Shown here: one piece after another, positions 1 to 8,750 of the stretch
Position numbering within the stretch: the stretch's first letter is position 1
Layout of the letters: every line of letters begins with the position of its first letter
Origin: Micromonospora chokoriensis
GTDB taxonomy: Bacteria > Actinomycetota > Actinomycetes > Mycobacteriales > Micromonosporaceae
NCBI RefSeq assembly: GCF_900091505.1
Contig: NZ_LT607409.1
Coordinates: 2,790,001 to 2,854,000 of the forward strand
DNA: 64,000 bases
Reading direction: 5' to 3'
The notes under the pieces: generated by a model
The model's input: only the letters and a program-made list of their open reading frames with translations
What the model was told of the DNA's origin: nothing
The model's database searches: none
Position numbers and translations under genes: made by a program

Positions 1-1683
1 CTCCTACTGCAGCACGAGGGGCAGGATGGGTCGACATCAACGCGCGTACGGATCGTCGAAACGAAGCCGGACGGGCAGTGGATCATTCAACTGACCGTAC
101 ATGCGCCCAACGCGAGAGAGCGGGCGGCGTGGGCCTGGATCGACATCGAATCACCTGACCCCGACAGCGAGGACCCACGCAGCCGCCCCCGCCTCGCAGG
201 CACCCCCCGCTTTTTCGCCCCCATCCTGGAAATCATCGATGCCTGGGACGGTGCCGCACGCCTGACGACGCGACCAATCGTCATCCGCGGCGACGAAGTC
301 GACGAGGTCCATCGAGCGCTCATCGACACCGAGCGACGAGGTGTCGTCTTCGTCGCAGGCAACGACGACTCGCTGCCGTCAGTCCCGTGGACGAACCGGA
401 TCGCCAACCTGACCCGGTTCACCATCGGTATGTCCTCGTGCTACGTGCTGGACGGGGAGGCCACGCAGTTGCTCAACGCCCGGCTCGGTCAGGCACACGC
501 CGTACTGCCCGGCCGTCTTCGGACCTATCGCTATCAGGTTCAACCGGACTCGGTCGTCGACGGGCTGCGGCACCGGGTCCTGAGCGCCGAACGGATTGCC
601 GACGACAACGAACAGCCCCGGCTCGCGCGGGTCCTCGCCTCCAACGCCCAACTGCAGGCTCTCGAACAGCCGCTACCCGCATCGGTAGCGCGGGTACACC
701 GGATGCTGGAACGCATCGCCGACGACATGTTGGTGCACCGGCTCGGCGACGTCAGTCCGAAGCGGCCGTCGCTCGTTCCGTCGCAACCCCAGGCGGCGGC
801 CGTCGAGACGCGAGAGAGTGAGCGCCGGCAAGCTGACGCCAGCGCGCAGCAAGGCATGTTGCTGGACTACCTGAAGATCAAGGTAGGAATCGATGACCTG
901 ACCGTCGACCGGATCGACGAGCTCGTGCGTCTGATTGAGGTCGGTCGGTCATCGCAGGAGGCACAGAACGACATTGCATCCCGACTTGCGCAGCTCCAGG
1001 CCGAACTCGATGAGACACAGAAGGCGTATCACGACGTCAAGTGGCAGCTGGATGATGAGCAGATCGAGAACCGGGACGCGGTTGAACGCCTGACCCGGTC
1101 CGCGGAGACTGAACGGACGCTGCGCCACCGGCTGGCTTCCATGGGGCAAGCAGAAGTGGCCTGGACGGCGCAGCCATCGGAATCGGACGTCGCCCGGCCG
1201 GACAGCTTCGGTGAGTTGCTCCGTTGGCTGCCAAGACTCCAGCACGTCGTGTTCACGGGCGATCCTGACTGCGCTGTGGAACTCGACAGCAAAGACCCCC
1301 TTGGCGCCTGGGCTTCGAAGACCTGGGACGCGTTGTTGGTGCTCCAAGACTATGCAGCGGCGAAGGCAGACGGGCGCTGGGATCGCGACGTGCATGGCTT
1401 CCTGGAGAACACTCCAGATGGCTGCCACGACTGGCCGACGCGACGACACGCCCGTGACGAAAGCGAGGAGGTCCGAACCAACCCGGCGTTCCGGAGGAAA
1501 CGGCTTCTTCCCGTGCCCGCCTCCGTTGTTCAAGTGGGCAGGATCTTCATGGGTGCACACTTCAAGATCGTTAAGTCCGCAATGATCAGCCCCCGCATGC
1601 ACTACTACGACGACACGGCGCGGAGCGGACGGATCTATGTCGGTTACATCGGCCGGCACCTACCGACCGGACAGACCAACTGA
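1..1683 (+). CDS. hypothetical coiled-coil protein, 5'-truncated by the window edge
   Basis: The reading frame is open from base 1 with no stop, so the gene begins left of the window; an internal ATG at 430 is unlikely to be the true start. The visible 560 residues have three parts: an N-terminal mixed alpha/beta region (about 1-290), a strongly heptad-like Gln/Glu/Leu-rich coiled coil (about 313-375), and a basic C-terminal module of about 60 residues ending near a YVGYIGRHLP motif. I do not recognise the family. The compact Arg/Lys/His-rich tail is reminiscent of small RNase-toxin folds (inference only). It faces the PglX-type methyltransferase gene tail to tail, which makes a role in a mobile defence island plausible but unproven. 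Confidence 0.75.
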   Translation, partial: LLLQHEGQDGSTSTRVRIVETKPDGQWIIQLTVHAPNARERAAWAWIDIESPDPDSEDPRSRPRLAGTPRFFAPILEIIDAWDGAARLTTRPIVIRGDEVDEVHRALIDTERRGVVFVAGNDDSLPSVPWTNRIANLTRFTIGMSSCYVLDGEATQLLNARLGQAHAVLPGRLRTYRYQVQPDSVVDGLRHRVLSAERIADDNEQPRLARVLASNAQLQALEQPLPASVARVHRMLERIADDMLVHRLGDVSPKRPSLVPSQPQAAAVETRESERRQADASAQQGMLLDYLKIKVGIDDLTVDRIDELVRLIEVGRSSQEAQNDIASRLAQLQAELDETQKAYHDVKWQLDDEQIENRDAVERLTRSAETERTLRHRLASMGQAEVAWTAQPSESDVARPDSFGELLRWLPRLQHVVFTGDPDCAVELDSKDPLGAWASKTWDALLVLQDYAAAKADGRWDRDVHGFLENTPDGCHDWPTRRHARDESEEVRTNPAFRRKRLLPVPASVVQVGRIFMGAHFKIVKSAMISPRMHYYDDTARSGRIYVGYIGRHLPTGQTN

Positions 1684-1928
1684 CGGGTCATGAAGGATGG
1701 CCACTGCGACGCGACACACTCGGCTGTGAGCATCCACGGCTGGCTCGCGTCGTGCACGGTCGGCTGGTGGCGCGGTAGATCCGCACCCTGCCGCTGGCAT
1801 CCGGTGGGCTGGCGACGGCGGCGTGTTCGTTGACGCGCCACGGCGTGAGGCTGGGAGCGCTTTTCCCGGCCCTTGCCGGTGCGGGCGTCGAGGACGACGA
1901 AGCGTTGCCCCGTTCGGTCTGCCCAAGA
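1684..1928. other. convergent intergenic gap with no recognised gene
   Basis: This 245-base gap lies between two convergent genes. I see no convincing start with ribosome binding site and no strong terminator hairpin. It may hold eroded coding sequence, but nothing is long enough to name. Confidence 0.4.
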
Positions 1929-4900
1929 TTATCCTGCAGAACTCTTCGGCGGTCGCCCTCGCTTCGCGGGCTTTGGGCGCCACCTTCGAATACTCTCATG
2001 CGTGGCGCCGATCCGATTGAGCCAGTCGTCCAAAGGCATGCGGTTGGAACCTTCGACAGGAGCCGCCTTGGTATCGGTAAGATCATGGATTTCTAACAGT
2101 TCTTGTGCGGCGGCTACTAGCGCGATCAGTGCATCAGGATCCTCCTTCCCGCCTGCGAGCGCCTTTTCGATCATGGCCGTCAGCGCGTGGGCTCGTTCCT
2201 TATGGTCCCACCCCGACCAGCCCAGAACTGGACCCCCTTCCCTGTCAGTAACCGCTGGATACGAGAAGAAACGCTCAGACGGCATGTCGCTCTTTCCGCG
2301 TAGTCGCCAATAGCTGGGCTTCCGGAAGTCTCCCGCCGCAAATTTCGGTGGCACCGCTGTCCTTCTGCGGATATCACGCGCAGCGTGATCGTCTCCGGAC
2401 GCCCGGGCCTTATCCTCGATCTGCTGTTGTTGCCAAACCCTAACCCAGTTGGCGCGCTTGGATATTCCGCTGTCCTTGTAGCGCGTCGCGGCAAGGCAGG
2501 GTACGGTCTCGTCTGCAAGTAGCTCGCGAAGAACTTCCACGAGATTTTTGCCTGGCGCGTATAGTGATGCGGCTTCGACTATTGAACGGTTGAGCCGAAG
2601 CTTTTCCCAAAGCGACGAGACGGTCTGGACCTGAGAAGCTCGGCGGCTGTCTTCTGTGTTGTACCAGAGTGCGGGGCGTTCACATTGGTCGAGTAGCCAG
2701 TCGCGTAGGGCTTGTTGTTGCATCGCTTCCCAGCCGGGCGTCGCCCACCTCCGTTTGTTTTCGGGGCTTTCGAGTACGTTGAGGTGACCGTAAGTTGCGA
2801 TCGCCTGGATCCGAGCTTCTACGAGTTCACGATACTGGCTGGGCCAATGATCTGGAATATCGACAACAGGTGCAATGCCGTGCCGCACGAACCACTGCGT
2901 CGTTCCCCTTCCCTCTTCAACTTCACGAGCAAGCGCGATCTCGAATGCTCGCTCGCCTGGCATTAGGAGGGGAATGTCTGCGAGTCCGGGAGCCAAAGTC
3001 TGCTCGGGCAGCAGTCCATAGCGAGCGTAAATTTCCCAGTCCTGCTCTTCGGCAAGGGCGACCATGCGGGCTCGGAGTCTATTCCAGCGCCTGCGCGCCT
3101 CGGCTAGACGATGCGCCGAAGGGGTGTCGGCGGCAATAGTCTTGGCTGGCGTACACCCTTCTACCTCCCTGGCCAGCCAGGCTAACTCCTCACCAAAGCT
3201 TGTGGCTGAATCCAGCGGCAGGGTCAGCTCTTTCAATCTGCCGGGGGTGAATTCGTAGACGGCCTCCCATGGCTCGCCACCGCCGCCCGTGCTCTTGTGG
3301 CTACTCGACACACCCTTACTATTGCTGACCTGCTTAAGCCAGAAGCAAGCCGTTGAGCTGTTCAGCAGCGCTATCAAATCGGCCCGTTCGGTTGACGAGC
3401 TTTGTGGGCCGAGTTCAATGACCGGCGCGGAGGGCAGAGCGATGGCGTCATCCAAAGCGGCAAAGTGGGGGTGAGTTGAGACCCACGCAAAAACAATCCT
3501 TAAAGGATGGCCTGTGGGGCTCCCGGCTACAGAATGCCAGTCATACCAAGCCCGGTTGCTTTCGAAGTACGATCGTCCCGAGTAATCCGGACGATTCCCT
3601 AACAGGGTGCGAAATGGCCAGAGCCTTTGGTGATGGCCCGGCAACTTGCTGAGGTCGACTGTTCGCATCTCACGCGTGCGTGGAAAAAACGCCGAGCGGC
3701 CGGGAGTTGCTGTCCAGTCACGTACATCGGATCCAGACACGACATCAACTATATATTCCTGCTCGGTGTGCTGCCTCGTCCAGTCGCGGCGAGGTGCGGT
3801 AAAGATTTCGTCGGCGCCAGTGCTGGCCAAGTATGAGATCCGTGTAACGGCTTCACTCAACGCTTGGTTGCTGGGTAGGCGCTGCATCACGGCAGATGGT
3901 TGACTTCCGCTTAGCTGCCAAGGAAATGACTGCAGTGCGGCGTGGCCGACGATACGCGATTCGGTCCACCGGTCAGCTCCGCCGCCTTGATGCGCGTGGC
4001 GTAGAATTGACTGCCAGACTAAACCATTCTCCGGATCGACAGGTCTGCTTGGCTCGCCGCGGAGGCCTGCGACGATGAGCACGGAGTCTGATTCCAGGTT
4101 GGGAACGCTACGGCCAAACAAGATTAGTGTGGGGGTGCCGTGTCCAGGTATGAAGGCGCCGGAGCTGTCCACCACCATACTTAGAGTAACGCGTTCTGAG
4201 AGATACTTCTCCACCAGCCTGCGGCCGAACTCGCGCTTCGCGAATGAGTTGGCTGCCAATGCGCCTACATACCCTGCTTCCTCTTTGCCTTCGTTGCGAG
4301 CCAGTTCGAAGAAGCGCTGAATAAATGGCACCGTGAGGGCGTACTTTCCGGCGCAGGTGTTGTAACGCTCTCGATACCGTGCGTTGAGGGCTTGGTCCCT
4401 GACCGTGTGGTACGGCGGATTTCCGACCACCACGTGATACTGGCCGGGGGTCAGCAGGCCGGGATGCGTATCGAAGTCGTCGCCTTTCGCTAGGAGCGAG
4501 TCGCCGGTGGCGACATTTATTGGCCAGTCGGCGGTCGAACTATTCAATCTTGATGAACTCCCGCAAGCCCGCCTGGCCGCAACGAGGAGTCTGAACCGGG
4601 TGATCTGCGCCGCGAACGGGTTCAGGTCGACGCCGTGCACCGCTCCAAGTGCACGACGGACTCGTTCAACCTTTGTCATGTTCGGTGCGGCGGTAGCCCA
4701 ATGCCGCAGGAGGCGCGCGAAGGCACCCAACAGGAAACTCCCTGAGCCGCAGACGGGATCGATGACCTTGAGGTCGTCTAGGCCGAAGCGCTCGACAGCG
4801 GGCTCGAGCGTCTGGTCTAGGATGAACTCTTCTACGAAGACCGGTGTCTGGAGAAGCGCGTACTGACGTCGAGCGTGTTCTGAGAGATCTTGGTAGAGGT

Positions 4901-5381
4901 CGCCAAGGAACCCTGTGTCCAGATCCGTGACACGGAGATCGATTGCGGGGCGGCCCCCGCCTTCTCCGTGCTGCTGCCAGAAGTCGATCAGCAGCTGGGC
5001 TCCATCCTCGGGCATCATGTGGGAGTGTGCGGGCCAGAGCTGGGCCGGCGCCGTCGCCAGCGCGTTCGCCAGCGAGGAGAAGCGCGACAGCCACCAGCTT
5101 CTGGCATCGACAGTTGGAGCTGCCCTTGCGAGTAGTCCGTTGTCCTCCGCGTAGCGGGCAAAGACCGTGCCGAGCAGCCATCCGATAGCAGTTTGTTCCA
5201 CCTGCTCGTCGCGCCACTCCTCCCAGCGCGCCGCCGTCAGTCCTGCCGAGAATGCTCGGTCGTAGCTCGCGCGCAGCTCCGCCTGCAGCGACCCCGCGCC
5301 GTTGAGATGGTCCGAGACGGACTCGGTCAAAAGTCGGACAAGTCGGTGCGATGTTGACAGCAGGAGGGGTGGATCAATCAT
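1929..5381 (-). CDS. pglX: PglX-type adenine-specific DNA methyltransferase (BREX-2 family)
   Basis: 1150 aa, the usual size for actinobacterial BREX-2 PglX. The N-terminal segment (about 40-85, with WRDEQVEQTAIGWLLGTVFAR) is the family helical lead-in. The SAM-binding motif DPVCGSGSFLLGAF lies near residues 208-221, GVDLNPFA near 250, and the catalytic NPPY motif near 321-324. The C-terminal target-recognition region carries the family motif around MPSERFFSYP followed by a GWSGWDH block. PglX methylates adenine in a non-palindromic site so the host is spared by the rest of the BREX/Pgl system. A GGAG sits just upstream of the ATG at 5381. No pglW, pglY, pglZ or brxD is visible, so it is an orphan unless they lie left of the window. 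Codon use is more AT-tolerant than in the core genes further right, consistent with transfer. Confidence 0.88.
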   Translation of the reverse strand: MIDPPLLLSTSHRLVRLLTESVSDHLNGAGSLQAELRASYDRAFSAGLTAARWEEWRDEQVEQTAIGWLLGTVFARYAEDNGLLARAAPTVDARSWWLSRFSSLANALATAPAQLWPAHSHMMPEDGAQLLIDFWQQHGEGGGRPAIDLRVTDLDTGFLGDLYQDLSEHARRQYALLQTPVFVEEFILDQTLEPAVERFGLDDLKVIDPVCGSGSFLLGAFARLLRHWATAAPNMTKVERVRRALGAVHGVDLNPFAAQITRFRLLVAARRACGSSSRLNSSTADWPINVATGDSLLAKGDDFDTHPGLLTPGQYHVVVGNPPYHTVRDQALNARYRERYNTCAGKYALTVPFIQRFFELARNEGKEEAGYVGALAANSFAKREFGRRLVEKYLSERVTLSMVVDSSGAFIPGHGTPTLILFGRSVPNLESDSVLIVAGLRGEPSRPVDPENGLVWQSILRHAHQGGGADRWTESRIVGHAALQSFPWQLSGSQPSAVMQRLPSNQALSEAVTRISYLASTGADEIFTAPRRDWTRQHTEQEYIVDVVSGSDVRDWTATPGRSAFFPRTREMRTVDLSKLPGHHQRLWPFRTLLGNRPDYSGRSYFESNRAWYDWHSVAGSPTGHPLRIVFAWVSTHPHFAALDDAIALPSAPVIELGPQSSSTERADLIALLNSSTACFWLKQVSNSKGVSSSHKSTGGGGEPWEAVYEFTPGRLKELTLPLDSATSFGEELAWLAREVEGCTPAKTIAADTPSAHRLAEARRRWNRLRARMVALAEEQDWEIYARYGLLPEQTLAPGLADIPLLMPGERAFEIALAREVEEGRGTTQWFVRHGIAPVVDIPDHWPSQYRELVEARIQAIATYGHLNVLESPENKRRWATPGWEAMQQQALRDWLLDQCERPALWYNTEDSRRASQVQTVSSLWEKLRLNRSIVEAASLYAPGKNLVEVLRELLADETVPCLAATRYKDSGISKRANWVRVWQQQQIEDKARASGDDHAARDIRRRTAVPPKFAAGDFRKPSYWRLRGKSDMPSERFFSYPAVTDREGGPVLGWSGWDHKERAHALTAMIEKALAGGKEDPDALIALVAAAQELLEIHDLTDTKAAPVEGSNRMPLDDWLNRIGATHESIRRWRPKPAKRGRPPKSSAG

Positions 5382-5457
5382 GCCGGCTCCGAAAATTAGG
5401 TCTGACGGTGTTAGCGGCGCGGTGTTACTCTACCTCCATGACGACGGAGGGCCCGCT

Positions 5458-5754
5458 ATGACCCAGATCGACTCCTGGCAACTCCTCGCCGTACCGTCTG
5501 GCATGGGCGCCGTCGCGCTGGCCGGCGCGCCCTGGCAGGTGGTCATCGTCCTCCTCTTGGTCCTCCCTGTCGTCCATCGGTATCTGAGGTACTGCGAGCG
5601 CCTGCGCGAGTTGGATGTTGCCGAGAAGGCGATCGACCGCAGCGACACCGACCGCATCCCCGAGTTGATGAGTACCGTCTATCACCACGGGCCCATCGAC
5701 CGCCGCGATGCCCAGTCGACGGAGCAGCCCACCCCTTCTACTGCTGCTCCTTGA
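5458..5754 (+). CDS. small single-span membrane protein
   Basis: 98 aa starting at an ATG seven bases after GGAGG (5446-5450). A hydrophobic stretch of about 25 residues (roughly 12-37) reads as one membrane span, followed by a charged, probably cytoplasmic tail with RYCERLRELDVAEKAIDR. It is divergent from the pglX gene (76-base gap) and its 3' end overlaps the 3' end of the DUF2637 gene by 17 bases. Small proteins like this are common beside spd genes of actinomycete integrative elements. No function can be assigned from sequence. Confidence 0.6.
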   Translation: MTQIDSWQLLAVPSGMGAVALAGAPWQVVIVLLLVLPVVHRYLRYCERLRELDVAEKAIDRSDTDRIPELMSTVYHHGPIDRRDAQSTEQPTPSTAAP

Positions 5755-6508
5755 TCGGATGGGATGCGCCGTTGGTCCGGGTGCTTTCGAGTTCGTCGGC
5801 GATGAGGCGCCGTACGTGACGTGGTGATACGCCGGCAGCGGAGGCAACCTCGATCAGGCTTGCGTCAGGACGTTCGGCGCGTAGCCGGGCGACAGTGTCT
5901 GCTGTCCGCTTACCGGATTCCCGACGCCGATCCCGCGTGGTCCCGGCGGAACGCCGCAGCGGCTCTGCTGGTTCACCACCTGCCGTCGAACGTTCGACGA
6001 CAGGAACCGGCTGGACTCCCTCTGGCGGCTTGCCAATCTCCGACGCGGACGGTGTTGCTTGCTCGACATCAGTAAGCGCTTGTCGCCGACGTGCGGGACC
6101 GTCCTCGGCGGCCAGATCATCCCGCTGAGATCCTAACTCTAGGACTGGGGTGGATCTGGTCAGCATCTCCACGACCAGCAGTAACGCTACCGCCGGCCAC
6201 GCCGCCACGATCCGCGCTCCGAGGCTTGGCTCGGCGGCGGCGATATTCGCCGCCACGCTGGCGGCCACCCCGACCACAAACGCCGTCCGGGCTGACCAGC
6301 GGACCCTCCGGCCGGCGCGTTTGTCCTCGACCATGGCCGCCGACGCGACGACCAGCATCCCGTCGACCGACAGCGGCAGCACGTAGGCGACCTCGGGACG
6401 CTCACCGAACCTCAACGCCACGGCGACCATGTGACTCCACGACGACCAGGCAGCAATCCCGGCCACCGCCACCGTGCTCACGTCTCGGGCAAGCCGGGTC
6501 GGCATCAT
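5738..6508 (-). CDS. DUF2637/SpdB-like membrane protein with C-terminal HTH
   Basis: 256 aa. The N-terminal 120 residues hold about four hydrophobic segments with the DUF2637 pattern (WSSWSHM, LPLSVDGMLVVAS, AANIAAAEP, AWPAVALLLVVEML). A disordered, charged linker follows, then a helix-turn-helix-like tail (RPDASLIEVASAAGVSPRHV) near 205-240. DUF2637 proteins are the SpdB-type spread proteins of actinomycete conjugative plasmids and integrative elements (AICEs), thought to help plasmid DNA move between hyphal compartments. The ATG at 6508 overlaps the stop of the upstream gene by four bases (ATGA), indicating translational coupling. It is the best marker that this island derives from an integrative element. 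Confidence 0.8.
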   Translation of the reverse strand: MMPTRLARDVSTVAVAGIAAWSSWSHMVAVALRFGERPEVAYVLPLSVDGMLVVASAAMVEDKRAGRRVRWSARTAFVVGVAASVAANIAAAEPSLGARIVAAWPAVALLLVVEMLTRSTPVLELGSQRDDLAAEDGPARRRQALTDVEQATPSASEIGKPPEGVQPVPVVERSTAGGEPAEPLRRSAGTTRDRRRESGKRTADTVARLRAERPDASLIEVASAAGVSPRHVRRLIADELESTRTNGASHPIKEQQ

Positions 6509-6897
6509 CGAACCATTCCCGACCCGAGCCGTCGCTCGATGGCCTGAACCTCGACGGGGTCCACGGACGGACGTCCGCTGATGTCCAGCCGCGTCTGGAC
6601 ATCAGCCCATCGCCGCCACCGGTCGACGACGTCGCCGGCGTCGAGACCGGTCGCTTCCGCGATGTCCGTCAGGTCCGCGCCCGCCCGTAGAGCGGAGTGG
6701 ATCGTCGAGGGTTGCCAGCGAGTCCACCAGGACACCACCGCAGCGGACAACGCCAGCTCCGCCAGGACGTCATCGAGTCCGGATTCCGGCGTCCCAGCAA
6801 CGGCATGGTCATGAAGATCGAGAAGGAGTTGGAACGGGTTGATCTCTTCCGCATCAGCGAACCGCACCGGCGGGTCGGTCGGTCGGCCCGGGTTCAT
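6505..6897 (-). CDS. hypothetical small HTH-like protein of the spd operon
   Basis: 130 aa, Trp- and acidic-rich, mostly helical in appearance. A stretch near residues 65-95 (LRAGADLTDIAEATGLDAGD) looks like a helix-turn-helix of the kind found in small AICE proteins, so it may bind DNA. It is coupled on both sides by ATGA overlaps (6505-6508 with the DUF2637 gene and 6894-6897 with the preceding small frame). I do not recognise a named family; the operon suggests a role in transfer or maintenance of the element. Confidence 0.6.
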   Translation of the reverse strand: MNPGRPTDPPVRFADAEEINPFQLLLDLHDHAVAGTPESGLDDVLAELALSAAVVSWWTRWQPSTIHSALRAGADLTDIAEATGLDAGDVVDRWRRWADVQTRLDISGRPSVDPVEVQAIERRLGSGMVR

Positions 6898-7052
6898 CGG
6901 GCACCGCCTGACGCCCGTGAGCTGGGCAAAGTCAGCGGTAGCGGGTCACCGGCGATCGTGGCGGTGTGGTTCGCATGGTGGTACCTCCGGCCCACCAACA
7001 GTTTCCCCTGTTCAGCCATGCTGTCGACGTACCAGGCGAACAGCATCGACAT
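6894..7052 (-). CDS. possible small ORF heading the spd operon
   Basis: 52 aa if translation begins at the ATG at 7052 (a second ATG lies at 7046; the frame stays open upstream to 7295, but that part has shadow-like composition). The main support is that its stop overlaps the next start as ATGA at 6894-6897, exactly as in the next junction. There is no clear ribosome binding site. The sequence contains MLFAWYVDSMAEQGKLLVGR followed by a low-complexity tail. Function unknown. Confidence 0.35.
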   Translation of the reverse strand: MSMLFAWYVDSMAEQGKLLVGRRYHHANHTATIAGDPLPLTLPSSRASGGAR

Positions 7053-7237
7053 CCGGGCAGAGGTCCGCACTGAGACCGCAGCAGCACCGCCCGCCGCCCG
7101 GTCAGGGCTTGGCGTAGGTGTCGATCGGGCGTCGGTTGCCCCGTGGGCCGACGAGGTCCGTTCCACGATCTGCGGACTCGCGGTGGATATGGCTTCACGC
7201 CGAGGCGCGGTAGGTGGCAGGGCGGCGCGGGTCCGTG

Positions 7238-7480
7238 ATGGGTGCGAAGATCGCCTATATGAAGCCAGCCAAAAACCCGTGGTGGCAGACAGCAAAGACG
7301 CCGAAGCAGGGTTTCGTCATGGGAGGCATCTGGCTCTTCCTGGCCGCCGGGTGGGTGGTCGTGGCCATCGGAGACCCCTCGCCGTGGCGTTGGGCATTTG
7401 CCGCAGCGTGGGCGGTCGTCGGTGTGGGCAGTCTGGTGTCAGCAGTGTTGCTGCGGCGACGTCAGCGCGACTCGGGATAG
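7238..7480 (+). CDS. small two-span membrane protein
   Basis: 80 aa from the ATG at 7238 (the ATG at 7259 is equally possible). A basic N-terminus (KPAKNPWWQTAKTPKQG) precedes two hydrophobic segments (about residues 28-45 and 52-70) and a short RRRQR tail, so both ends are probably cytoplasmic. It stands alone on the plus strand between island genes on the minus strand. No family recognised. Confidence 0.5.
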   Translation: MGAKIAYMKPAKNPWWQTAKTPKQGFVMGGIWLFLAAGWVVVAIGDPSPWRWAFAAAWAVVGVGSLVSAVLLRRRQRDSG

Positions 7481-7600
7481 CGCAGGTCAGCAGCCGCGGT
7501 CCGGGGCGATCCAGCCCGGTCCGCCAGCAACGACCACGAGGAGCGGTCGTACGAAAGTGCAACGTGCCAGGCGGTCCGAAAGGGACCAGGGCCGCGGCAC

Positions 7601-8026
7601 CTATGGGTGATCGACGTACGTGCCGAACGGCTCGACGGATCCGTCCCAACCGTTCCAGCCCTGTTGAGTCATCTGCCCAGCCGCATAGGTGTAGGACCAG
7701 CGAGCGCCGTCCTCGCCTTCGATGGTGACGACTCCGGAACGGACGAACGGCGCGATGGCGACGTAGAAGGCAGTGGCCTGGTTCGACCACTTGGGGTCAC
7801 CCTCGTCGTCATGATCGAACTCGATCCAGTCGCCGTCGCGGGTGATGGACGCTCGTGCCTCGCACGCCAGGTCGACGAGTGTTTCGTCCGACCGAGACGC
7901 ATCGGGTTCGTACCAACCACCGTGTTCGGCCATGGCGAGCTTGGCGGCGGCGGCCGCCGCGAGGTCATCCGACTCCGGTAGGTGCAGACGGCCGGAGGGC
8001 CACACCGAATATCCCACGCCGGGCAT
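7601..8026 (-). CDS. hypothetical protein
   Basis: 141 aa from the ATG at 8026, chosen because upstream sequence in the frame is Arg/Pro-rich shadow. It is acidic and soluble (FDHDDEGDPKW, SGVVTIEGEDGARWSYTY). The opening GYSVWPSGRLHL and a closing modified-residue/aromatic part recall small standalone actinobacterial proteins such as DUF6205, but the likeness is weak. Encoded among island genes; no function assigned. Confidence 0.5.
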   Translation of the reverse strand: MPGVGYSVWPSGRLHLPESDDLAAAAAAKLAMAEHGGWYEPDASRSDETLVDLACEARASITRDGDWIEFDHDDEGDPKWSNQATAFYVAIAPFVRSGVVTIEGEDGARWSYTYAAGQMTQQGWNGWDGSVEPFGTYVDHP

Positions 8027-8135
8027 CCTACGACTGTCGATGTCCGGGAGCGCCGAAGGCGTCGGTCGCCGGGCGGGGCCGAGTGGTCGGGTCGTGCGAT
8101 GATCAGCGCGAAGGGCCCGTGGCGGGAGGATGAGT

Positions 8136-8738
8136 GTGAGCGATCCGCGGCAGCGCTCCGGACTGCGGGCACCGTTCTGGGAATCGATGGTCGGCATGCT
8201 CACCGCCATCGCGGGCCTGGTCACCGCGATCGTTGGCGTCGCAGCCTTCGTCTATCAGGTCGGCGGCTTCGGCGCAGCCAACGGTCCGCAAGGTGCTGCT
8301 GCGCCCAGCGCCGCGCCCAGTTCGGCGGGCCCGGCTGTTGCCCCGACAACACCGACGCATGTCGATTCGGTGCAGAGCACCGCCGTGGGCCCCTACGAGC
8401 TGCTGTTCAACAACAACGGTGTCGACCTCGACGCGGACCCAGCGACGGTCGCCACGGGCCCGGATCCGAGCATCGACATCTACGACGGCGGCAACTCGAT
8501 ACGCAGCTACCCAGCCTGGTCGGGCCTGGCGAGGTGGGATCGGTCCGGCGCACCGCAACGGCAGGACTGCCTTTCGTTGCTCGGCAGCTTCGCGACGACC
8601 GACTCCAGATACATCAAGGGGAGCCGGTACTGCGTCCGCACGCGAGGTGACCTGCATGTCGCCTTCGTCGAATTCGTCGAACCCATCAGTGGCGGGTGGA
8701 AGATCCGCGTAACGGTATGGCCCGGCACGGCGAGCTGA
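8136..8738 (+). CDS. membrane-anchored extracytoplasmic hypothetical protein
   Basis: 200 aa from the GTG at 8136, which sits six bases after GGGAGG (8124-8129); an ATG at 8130 directly abuts that site and is less likely. One transmembrane helix (about residues 20-43) is followed by an Ala/Ser/Pro-rich linker and an extracellular domain of about 110 residues with two cysteines (RQDCLSLLG and SRYCVRTR) that could form a disulphide. This matches many actinobacterial surface proteins of unknown role. It ends 12 bases before the 3' end of the decayed regulator on the opposite strand. Confidence 0.6.
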   Translation: MSDPRQRSGLRAPFWESMVGMLTAIAGLVTAIVGVAAFVYQVGGFGAANGPQGAAAPSAAPSSAGPAVAPTTPTHVDSVQSTAVGPYELLFNNNGVDLDADPATVATGPDPSIDIYDGGNSIRSYPAWSGLARWDRSGAPQRQDCLSLLGSFATTDSRYIKGSRYCVRTRGDLHVAFVEFVEPISGGWKIRVTVWPGTAS

Positions 8739-8750
8739 CGTCCTGAGCAC

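Noticed and set aside
430-1683. ATG at 430 as start of the first gene
   Set aside because: The same frame is open with good coding composition back to base 1, so the gene is cut by the window edge and not started at 430.
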